NCBI GenBank assembly: GCA_018608735.1
Contig: JABAYZ010000078.1
Coordinates: forward strand, 1-6,365
DNA from: Flavobacteriaceae bacterium
GTDB taxonomy: Bacteria; Bacteroidota; Bacteroidia; Flavobacteriales; Flavobacteriaceae
Length of the DNA: 6,365 nucleotides
Reading direction: 5' to 3'
Below the pieces are notes generated by a model that saw only the letters and a program-made list of their open reading frames with translations, made no database searches and had not been told where the DNA came from. Shown here one piece after another: positions 1 to 5,820 of the stretch (position 1 is the first letter of the stretch; every line of letters starts with the position of its first letter). The position numbers and the translations under genes are program-made.

Positions 1-296
1 CCATAAAAGAAGCTCAAAAAGTAGTTTTAGACAAAATAAAATTTCGCATCGAAGCTGTACTTAAAGGGCAATCGTCTAAATATGTATTGCTTAATGCACC
101 AAATGACAGTTTGGAAGCGATTATTAATCTCCTACCAGGAATGAAAAGTCCTACAGTACTCCCTTTAGCGGAGTCGGGGTGGAGCTCAGTACATAGTGTG
201 CTTGATAAAAATGAATTTTGGAACATTATAGACGACTTAAAAGCCTTAGGTGCTCAAGGCATTTTAATATGTCCAATTGAAAAAATGGTGCTCTAA
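1..296 (+). CDS. hisG: ATP phosphoribosyltransferase (long form), C-terminal regulatory part; 5' end outside window
   Basis: Partial gene: the open frame runs from base 3 to the TAA at 294-296 with no need for a start inside the window. It gives about 97 residues. HisG catalyses the first committed step, ATP + PRPP to N1-(5-phosphoribosyl)-ATP, in the cytoplasm. The visible part matches the ACT-like HisG_C domain of long-form HisG. It contains the LNAPNDSLEAIINLLPGMKSP stretch, then PTVLPLA, an FW pair, LKALGAQGIL and the near-terminal PIEKM motif, all close to the E. coli enzyme's tail. This domain is where histidine binds and inhibits the long-form enzyme. Its presence means no separate HisZ partner should be needed. 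The stop overlaps the hisD start by one base (TAATG). The internal ATG at 87 is not a real start, because conserved HisG sequence continues upstream of it. The catalytic domains are not visible. Confidence 0.95.
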   Translation, partial: IKEAQKVVLDKIKFRIEAVLKGQSSKYVLLNAPNDSLEAIINLLPGMKSPTVLPLAESGWSSVHSVLDKNEFWNIIDDLKALGAQGILICPIEKMVL

Positions 297-1594
297 TGGA
301 AACTCTTATAAAATATCCAGCCCGAGAAACTTGGGAAACCCTATTACAACGCCCTACACAATCTGTAGAAGCTATTGAAACCATTGTAGGTGACGTCTTT
401 TTAGCCGTAAAGCAACACGGAGACGCGGCAATTGCACGCTATACAAAACAGTTTGACAAGGTAGAGTTAGATTCCCTTTTTGTAACTGAAAAAGAGGTTA
501 ATGATGCTAGTGCAGCAATTACAACTCCTTTGAAACTAGCCATACAACAAGCCAAATCAAATATTGAAGTATTTCACAACGCACAAAAAACGGCAAAAGT
601 CGATGTGGAAACCCAACCTGGTGTACGTTGTTGGCAAGACAAACGTCCCATAGAAACTGTAGGTTTATATATTCCTGGAGGAACAGCCCCTTTGTTTTCA
701 ACGGTATTAATGCTTGCCGTTCCAGCACAAATTGCGGGATGTAAAAACATTGTTTTATGTACGCCACCAAATGCAGAAGGCGCCATTGCCAACGAAATTA
801 TATACACTGCGGCTTTGTGTGGAATTACAAAAATCATCAAAGTAGGAGGGATACAAGCCATTGCGGGACTAACGTTTGGAACGCCGCTCATCCCTAAAGT
901 TTCAAAAATATTTGGACCTGGAAATCAATATGTGACCGTAGCCAAGCAATTGGCAACCAAATTTGGTGTGGCAATTGATATGCCTGCTGGACCAAGTGAA
1001 CTTCTTATTATGGCCGATAAAGATGCCAATCCTGCATTCATCGCATCGGATTTATTAAGCCAAGCAGAACATGGGGTAGACAGTCAAGTCATTTTAGTAT
1101 CAACCGATAAAACACTTCTTTTAAAAACAGCTAAGGAAGTACAGCTTCAAACTCAAGCCTTAAATCGCAAATCGATTGTAGAGAAAGCCCTTGAAAACAT
1201 GAAACTTATTTTGGTTGAATCTGATCAAGATGCCGTAGATTTAATCAATTTTTATGGTCCAGAACACTATATCATCTGTACGGAAAATAATTCATTTTAT
1301 GTAGATCAACTAATCAATGCGGGTTCTGTGTTTATTGGTAAATATACACCAGAAAGTGCTGGAGATTATGCCTCAGGGACCAACCACACCCTACCAACAA
1401 ATGGATATGCAAAAGCATATTCAGGCGTAAACTTAGATAGTTTTTTAAAAAATATCACTTTTCAAGAAATTACAAAAGAAGGCCTATCAGCAATTGGAAA
1501 CACCATTGAACTTATGGCTGAAGCTGAAGGCTTGATGGCACACAAAAACGCGGTTACAATCCGCTTAAAATCTATTGGTGATGAATCTAAATAA
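296..1594 (+). CDS. hisD: Histidinol dehydrogenase
   Basis: This 432-residue protein matches the usual HisD length (E. coli 434). It is a cytoplasmic zinc enzyme that oxidises L-histidinol to histidinal and then to L-histidine with two NAD+, the last two pathway steps. Visible motifs in order: VGLYIPGGTAPL (about 122-133), VGGIQAIAGLTFGT (183-196), FGPGNQYV (206-213), DMPAGPSELL (228-237), LLSQAEHG (253-260), GPEHY (321-325), SAGDYASGTNH (354-364) and GLMAHKNAV (412-420). By alignment from memory with the E. coli enzyme, the zinc ligands are Q256, H259, D357 and H416, and the catalytic pair is E323-H324. All are present, and the conserved cysteines C112 and C149 are also kept. The ATG at 296 overlaps the hisG stop by one base, and no Shine-Dalgarno sequence precedes it. 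The 3' end overlaps hisC by 14 nt. The gene looks intact. Confidence 0.98.
   Translation: METLIKYPARETWETLLQRPTQSVEAIETIVGDVFLAVKQHGDAAIARYTKQFDKVELDSLFVTEKEVNDASAAITTPLKLAIQQAKSNIEVFHNAQKTAKVDVETQPGVRCWQDKRPIETVGLYIPGGTAPLFSTVLMLAVPAQIAGCKNIVLCTPPNAEGAIANEIIYTAALCGITKIIKVGGIQAIAGLTFGTPLIPKVSKIFGPGNQYVTVAKQLATKFGVAIDMPAGPSELLIMADKDANPAFIASDLLSQAEHGVDSQVILVSTDKTLLLKTAKEVQLQTQALNRKSIVEKALENMKLILVESDQDAVDLINFYGPEHYIICTENNSFYVDQLINAGSVFIGKYTPESAGDYASGTNHTLPTNGYAKAYSGVNLDSFLKNITFQEITKEGLSAIGNTIELMAEAEGLMAHKNAVTIRLKSIGDESK
1575..1594 (+). promoter_or_regulatory. hisD/hisC overlap with three tandem candidate starts
   Basis: The hisC frame contains TTG (1575), GTG (1578) and ATG (1581) as three successive codons inside the end of hisD, whose TAA is at 1592-1594. 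No purine-rich Shine-Dalgarno sequence lies upstream to choose among them. ATG is preferred by codon strength. The alternatives would add only two residues. The overlap suggests hisC translation is coupled to ribosomes finishing hisD; this is inference. Confidence 0.5.
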
Positions 1595-2618
1595 ATTACT
1601 TCGAAAGAATATATTGGGAATGAAGCCTTATTCGTCCGCACGAGACGAATATACCGATTTACAAAAAGATATGGTGTTTTTAGATGCCAATGAAAACCCT
1701 TATGATACGGCTCTTAATCGCTATCCCGATCCGCAGCAAACGATTTTGAAATCTTTGATTTCAAAACAAAAGGAGGTTTTTCCAGATCAAATTTTATTAG
1801 GAAACGGTAGTGACGAAGTTTTAGATTTAATTTTCAGAGCCTTTTGTGAACCCAATCAAGACAGTATTTTGACACTACCCCCAACATATGGGATGTATGA
1901 GGTATTAGCAAACTTAAATGCTGTTAAAAATATCCAAGTGCCCTTATCGTCAGACTTTCAACTAGAAGTTGATGCGATTCTAGCCGCTATACAGCCCCAT
2001 ACCAAATTACTATTTATTTGTTCGCCCAACAATCCTTCTGGAAATACCGTTGATCGCAAAGCTATAGAACGTCTGTTAAATGAATTTAAGGGGTTAATAA
2101 TCATAGATGAAGCCTATATCGATTTTACTGAAGAACTCAGTTGGACACAAGCGCTAAATACGTATCCGAATTTAATAGTTACCCAAACACTGTCTAAAGC
2201 TTATGGTTTAGCGGGAATTCGATTGGGGATTTGTTATGCATCCAAAGCTATTATTACCATATTAAATAAGATAAAACCGCCTTATAACATCAATACACTT
2301 ACCCAAGATGCTGCTCTAAAAGCACTTGAGAATAAAGTCCTCAAACACACACAGGTTGGGACAATTTTAAAAGAACGTAGCCGCTTAATCGACGCTTTTA
2401 AATTAATTTCTTTTATTGAAAAAATATACCCTACGGAAGCTAATTTTATTTTAATAAAGGTCGATGATGCGAATAAGCGCTACAATGAACTTATAAAAAA
2501 CGGTGTTGTCGTAAGAAACCGCAGTTCACAATTACAGTGTGAAAATTGTCTTAGAATAACCGTGGGGACACCAACTGAAAACGCCCAATTATTAACGCTA
2601 TTAAATACACTAAAATGA
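1581..2618 (+). CDS. hisC: Histidinol-phosphate aminotransferase
   Basis: A PLP-dependent fold-type I aminotransferase of 345 residues, close to the family norm of about 350. It converts imidazole-acetol phosphate + glutamate to histidinol phosphate + 2-oxoglutarate. Numbered from the ATG at 1581: DANENPYD (35-42) and RYPDPQ (47-52) at the substrate side, GNGSDEVLD (74-82) for cofactor phosphate, PPTYGMY (100-106), CSPNNPSGN (147-155), IIDEAYIDF (174-182) with D176 and Y179 near the PLP ring, and TLSKAYGLAGIRLG (203-216) with Schiff-base K206 and R214. A C-terminal LRITVGT holds R325, the likely substrate-carboxylate arginine. Roles are inferred from the family. The frame is also open from TTG 1575 and GTG 1578, but ATG 1581 is preferred, as it gives MNLNKLLRKN directly before the conserved start. 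It overlaps hisD by 14 nt and hisB by 4 nt (ATGA). No Shine-Dalgarno sequence is seen. Confidence 0.97.
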   Translation: MNLNKLLRKNILGMKPYSSARDEYTDLQKDMVFLDANENPYDTALNRYPDPQQTILKSLISKQKEVFPDQILLGNGSDEVLDLIFRAFCEPNQDSILTLPPTYGMYEVLANLNAVKNIQVPLSSDFQLEVDAILAAIQPHTKLLFICSPNNPSGNTVDRKAIERLLNEFKGLIIIDEAYIDFTEELSWTQALNTYPNLIVTQTLSKAYGLAGIRLGICYASKAIITILNKIKPPYNINTLTQDAALKALENKVLKHTQVGTILKERSRLIDAFKLISFIEKIYPTEANFILIKVDDANKRYNELIKNGVVVRNRSSQLQCENCLRITVGTPTENAQLLTLLNTLK

Positions 2619-3751
2619 AGCCAGTATTATTTATAGATCGTGACGGAACACTTATTCGAGAACCCGCGGATGAGCAAATTGATTCTTTTGAGAAGTTAGA
2701 ATTTTATCCAAATGTATTTTCTAATTTAAAAAAGATTTGTCAAGAGTTAGATTTTGAAATTGTCATGATCACCAATCAAGATGGTTTGGGGACAGATGTA
2801 TATCCAGAACACACGTTTTGGCCTGTTCACAATTTTATTCTTGATACTTTTAAAAATGAAGGTATTGTATTTGAAAAACAATTCATTGACCGCACATTTG
2901 CAAAAGACAATGCACCAACGCGAAAGCCTCAAACAGGTTTATTAACGGCATATTTTACCGAAGCTTATGATTTGGAAAACTCTTTTGTTATTGGAGATCG
3001 CTTAACAGATGTTGAGCTCGCTAAAAATTTAGGTTGTAAAGGCATTTTTATTAACGATGAGACCCATTTAGGTGTAAATGAAATTTCTGTTAAGCAAGAG
3101 GAATTAGCACCGTTTATCGCCTTAGAAACCAACCAGTGGGAAGCCATTTATGATTTTTTAAAGGCCAAACAACGCGTGGGCTCTATTGTGCGAAATACCA
3201 ATGAAACTAAAATAGACATTACCGTCAATTTGGATGGTACTGGGCAAAGTCAAATAGACACTGGAATTGCCTTTTTTGATCATATGTTGGATCAAATTGC
3301 CAGACATGGTCAAATGGATTTAGATATTAAAGTGATAGGCGATCTAGAAGTTGATGAACACCACACTATTGAAGATACTGCAATTGCATTGGGAAATTTA
3401 TTTAATTCTACATTAGGTTCAAAACTGGGGATTGAACGCTATGGTTTTTGTTTACCGATGGACGATTGTTTGGCGCAAGTTGCTATTGATTTTGGAGGGC
3501 GTAATTGGCTGGTTTGGGAGGCCGATTTTAAACGCGAATATGTAGGCAAAATGCCCACAGAAATGTTTATGCACTTTTTTAAATCCTTTACCGATGGTGC
3601 GCGATGTAATTTGAATATCAAAGCCGATGGCACCAACGAACACCACAAAATTGAAGCAATTTTCAAAGCCTTTGCTAAAGCCATAAAAATGGCCGTCAAA
3701 CGCGATGTGAATAAAATGATTTTACCATCAACCAAAGGAACTTTAGACTAA
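2615..3751 (+). CDS. hisB: Bifunctional histidinol-phosphatase / imidazoleglycerol-phosphate dehydratase
   Basis: A 378-residue fusion. Residues about 1-165 form a HAD-superfamily phosphatase that hydrolyses histidinol phosphate. FIDRDGTL gives nucleophile D8 and acid/base D10, MITNQDGLGT (51-60) is motif II, RKP has K104, and VIGDRLTDVELA (125-136) has D128 and D132 for Mg. Residues about 190-378 form the IGP dehydratase (IGP to imidazole-acetol phosphate). It has the RNTNETKI start, GIAFFDHMLDQIARHG (217-232), DEHHTIEDTAIALG (247-260), NEHHKIEAIFKAFA (341-354) and a terminal PSTKGTLD; the two His-His-x-x-Glu clusters are the Mn ligands in this family. E. coli HisB is 355 residues. The extra length falls mostly between the domains (about 148-188). 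All four residues aligned with the E. coli phosphatase zinc ligands are replaced (D92, T94, A100, T102). The start overlaps hisC by 4 nt, and the stop shares one base with hisH. Confidence 0.97.
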   Translation: MKPVLFIDRDGTLIREPADEQIDSFEKLEFYPNVFSNLKKICQELDFEIVMITNQDGLGTDVYPEHTFWPVHNFILDTFKNEGIVFEKQFIDRTFAKDNAPTRKPQTGLLTAYFTEAYDLENSFVIGDRLTDVELAKNLGCKGIFINDETHLGVNEISVKQEELAPFIALETNQWEAIYDFLKAKQRVGSIVRNTNETKIDITVNLDGTGQSQIDTGIAFFDHMLDQIARHGQMDLDIKVIGDLEVDEHHTIEDTAIALGNLFNSTLGSKLGIERYGFCLPMDDCLAQVAIDFGGRNWLVWEADFKREYVGKMPTEMFMHFFKSFTDGARCNLNIKADGTNEHHKIEAIFKAFAKAIKMAVKRDVNKMILPSTKGTLD

Positions 3752-4332
3752 TGAACGTTATAATAATCGATTACGGCGCCGGGAATATTCAGAGTATTCA
3801 GTTTGCATTTCAACGCTTAGGTATAAACGCTAAACTCTCCAGCTCTATAGAAGAAATTTCGAGTGCAGATAAAGTAATTTTCCCTGGAGTTGGTGAAGCC
3901 AGTCAGGCGATGCAAATGCTTAAGAAATCAAAATTGGATATCTTAATTCCAAATCTGAAACAAGAGGTTTTAGGGATTTGTTTAGGAATGCAATTGTTAT
4001 GTAAGCATACCGAAGAAGGTAACACCAAAGGATTAGGCGTTTTTGATGTGGATGTCAAACAGTTTTCAAACGCCGTTAAAGTCCCACATATGGGATGGAA
4101 TACCATACAAAACCTAAAGTCAAGTTTACTCAAAGACATCCCAGAAGACAGTTATATGTATGCTGTTCATAGCTATTATGCAAGTATTGGAACGCAAACT
4201 ATTGCCCATTCTACTTATGAACTTGAATTTTCGGCAGCATTACAATCTGATAATTTTTATGGGGTTCAATTTCACCCTGAGAAAAGCAGTAAAGATGGGG
4301 CTCAATTATTACAAAACTTTTTAAACTTATAA
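3751..4332 (+). CDS. hisH: Imidazole glycerol phosphate synthase, glutaminase subunit
   Basis: A 193-residue class I glutamine amidotransferase, close to the usual length of about 200. It hydrolyses glutamine and passes ammonia to HisF, with which it forms the cytoplasmic IGP synthase heterodimer. The start MNVIIIDYGAGNIQSI is typical. FPGVGEA (44-50) is the oxyanion-strand region, and GICLGMQLL (75-83) holds nucleophile C77. VPHMGWN (111-117) and VHSYYA (139-144) are HisH-specific blocks. GVQFHPEKSS (171-180) supplies H175 and E177, completing the Cys-His-Glu triad. The ATG shares its A with the hisB stop (TAATG, 3749-3753). A weak AAAGGA at 3734-3739 lies about 11 nt upstream, but it codes for the conserved TKG of HisB and is probably not a ribosome binding site. 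hisA starts one base after the stop. hisF, its partner, lies two genes downstream. Confidence 0.97.
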   Translation: MNVIIIDYGAGNIQSIQFAFQRLGINAKLSSSIEEISSADKVIFPGVGEASQAMQMLKKSKLDILIPNLKQEVLGICLGMQLLCKHTEEGNTKGLGVFDVDVKQFSNAVKVPHMGWNTIQNLKSSLLKDIPEDSYMYAVHSYYASIGTQTIAHSTYELEFSAALQSDNFYGVQFHPEKSSKDGAQLLQNFLNL

Positions 4333-4333
4333 C

Positions 4334-5062
4334 ATGCGAATCATCCCTGCAATAGATATTATAAATGGCCAATGTGTACGCTTAACAAAAGGCGATTATA
4401 GCACAAAAAAAGTCTATAATGAAGACCCTCTAGAAGTTGCCAAAATGTTTGAAGATGCTGGTATCAAAGACCTGCATGTTGTGGATTTGGATGGTGCTAA
4501 AGCCCAACACATTATCAACCATAACATCTTAGAATCTATAGCTTCTAAAACAAATTTAAAAGTGGATTTTGGGGGTGGATTAAAATCCGATGACGATTTA
4601 AAAATCGCTTTTGAATCTGGTGCGCATCAAGTCACTGGCGGTAGTATTGCTGTTAAGAATCCTACCAAATTTTTAAAATGGCTAGAGACTTATGGTGCTG
4701 GTAAAATTATTTTAGGTGCCGATTGTTTGGATCAAAAAATAGCCATTCAAGGGTGGCAAGAAGAGAGTGACAAAGAAGTGATCGAATTTATAAATGATTT
4801 TGTGTCAAAAGGCATCTCCTACGTCATTTGTACAGATATCTCTAAAGATGGTATGCTTCAAGGGCCATCGTTTGAGTTGTATGATACGATTTTATCTACA
4901 GTCAGTCCTGTAAAACTCATTGCTTCAGGCGGTATTTCTACATTTGATGAATTACCAAAATTAGCCGAATTAGGCTGTGAGGGAGTCATCATTGGAAAAG
5001 CCATTTACGAAGGTAACATCAGTCTTAAACAATTAGAAACCTATCAATTAAACCGTACATAA
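4334..5062 (+). CDS. hisA: ProFAR isomerase (phosphoribosylformimino-5-aminoimidazole carboxamide ribotide isomerase)
   Basis: A 242-residue (beta/alpha)8-barrel enzyme of normal length (E. coli 245). It performs the Amadori isomerisation of ProFAR to PRFAR, the substrate of HisF/HisH. Visible features: IIPAIDIINGQCVRL (3-17) with catalytic base D8 and R16, LHVVDLDGA (47-55), FGGGLKSDDDL (79-89), VTGGSIAVKNP (100-110) for phosphate, ILGADCLD (126-133) with catalytic D130, GW (140-141), ICTDISKDGMLQGPS (165-179), IASGGIS (196-202) and GVIIGKAIYEG (217-227), the second phosphate site. Where many HisA proteins have GGG(I/V)R, this one has lysine (K84). I recall the same GGGLKSD in other Bacteroidota. 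It sits between hisH (1-nt gap) and hisF (2-nt gap) with no Shine-Dalgarno sequence. It is homologous to the neighbouring hisF, but the AID start and the length separate the two clearly. Confidence 0.97.
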   Translation: MRIIPAIDIINGQCVRLTKGDYSTKKVYNEDPLEVAKMFEDAGIKDLHVVDLDGAKAQHIINHNILESIASKTNLKVDFGGGLKSDDDLKIAFESGAHQVTGGSIAVKNPTKFLKWLETYGAGKIILGADCLDQKIAIQGWQEESDKEVIEFINDFVSKGISYVICTDISKDGMLQGPSFELYDTILSTVSPVKLIASGGISTFDELPKLAELGCEGVIIGKAIYEGNISLKQLETYQLNRT

Positions 5063-5064
5063 CT

Positions 5065-5820
5065 ATGTTAGCCAAACGAATTATTCCATGTCTAGATATT
5101 AAGAACGGACGTACAGTAAAAGGGGTTAATTTTTTAAACCTTAGAGATGCTGGCGACCCTGTAGCACTGGCAAAACAGTATGCGGAAAATGGAGCTGATG
5201 AGCTGGTGTTTTTAGATATTTCGGCAACACTTGAATCGCGCTCTACAACAATTGATATGGTACGGCGTGTTGCAGAACAGATTGATATTCCGTTCACAGT
5301 TGGGGGTGGTGTAAGTACAAAAGAAGGCGTTGAATTACTCTTGAAATCTGGAGCAGATAAAGTAGGCGTTAACTCTGCAGCGATCAAACGGCCAGATCTC
5401 ATTAACGAGCTTTCTAAGGCCTTTGGAAACCAGTGTATCGTTGTGGCTATAGATGCGAAACAAGTCGATGGAAAATGGCTTGTGCATTTGGCAGGCGGTA
5501 CCATTCCAACAGATTTAGATTTATTTGAATGGGCCAAAGAGGTAGAAACACGTGGTGCAGGTGAAATTTTATTTACCTCCATGAACAATGATGGCGTAAA
5601 AACAGGCTTTGCCAATACAGCCCTTGCTCAACTTTCAGAAACAGTTAATATTCCTATTATTGCTTCTGGTGGTGCAGGGAATATGCAACATTTTGTGGAT
5701 GTTTTTAAGGCTGGAAAAGCAGATGCGGCTCTGGCCGCAAGTGTATTTCACTTTGGTGAAATAGCCATACACGATTTAAAACAAGAATTACAATCAAATC
5801 AAATTAACATACGATTCTAA
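5065..5820 (+). CDS. hisF: Imidazole glycerol phosphate synthase, cyclase subunit
   Basis: A 251-residue (beta/alpha)8-barrel, the standard HisF length. Using ammonia channelled from HisH, it converts PRFAR to imidazole glycerol phosphate and AICAR. The start MLAKRIIPCLDIKNGRTVKG contains C9 and catalytic D11. VFLDISAT (48-55), FTVGGGVST (77-85), ADKVGVNSAA (97-106), VVAIDAK (126-132) with catalytic D130, RGAGEILFTSMNNDG (163-177) with D176, IIASGGAGNMQHF (198-210) and ADAALAASVFHFGE (219-232) follow in the expected order. D11 and D130 match the numbering of the Thermotoga enzyme exactly. Small departures from the common consensus are GGTIPT (144-149), where GGR or GGK is usual, and NNDGV (174-178), where D-x-DGT is usual. 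The start is the ATG two bases after the hisA stop. The stop shares its last base with the hisIE start. Confidence 0.98.
   Translation: MLAKRIIPCLDIKNGRTVKGVNFLNLRDAGDPVALAKQYAENGADELVFLDISATLESRSTTIDMVRRVAEQIDIPFTVGGGVSTKEGVELLLKSGADKVGVNSAAIKRPDLINELSKAFGNQCIVVAIDAKQVDGKWLVHLAGGTIPTDLDLFEWAKEVETRGAGEILFTSMNNDGVKTGFANTALAQLSETVNIPIIASGGAGNMQHFVDVFKAGKADAALAASVFHFGEIAIHDLKQELQSNQINIRF

Noticed and set aside
87..296. A separate 69-residue plus-strand gene starting at ATG 87
   Set aside because: The same frame is open to the window start and encodes HisG sequence upstream of this ATG, so it is an internal methionine of truncated hisG.
574..891. Minus-strand open frame (105 codons) opposite hisD
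   Set aside because: It is antisense to the conserved NAD-binding core of HisD and has no motif or upstream signal of its own.
3439..3735. Two overlapping minus-strand open frames opposite the IGPD half of hisB
   Set aside because: Both are fully covered by the conserved dehydratase domain on the plus strand and have no independent support.
3734..3739. AAAGGA as a Shine-Dalgarno site for hisH
   Set aside because: It is a weak match, and it codes for the conserved T-K-G near the HisB C-terminus. The other starts in the operon lack any such site, so chance is the simpler explanation.
5025..5615. Long minus-strand open frame (196 codons) opposite hisA/hisF
   Set aside because: It lies entirely antisense to well-conserved hisF and the end of hisA. 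Its translation is rich in Ser, Pro and Thr, as expected from the complement of a coding strand, and shows no recognisable domain. It is a shadow frame.
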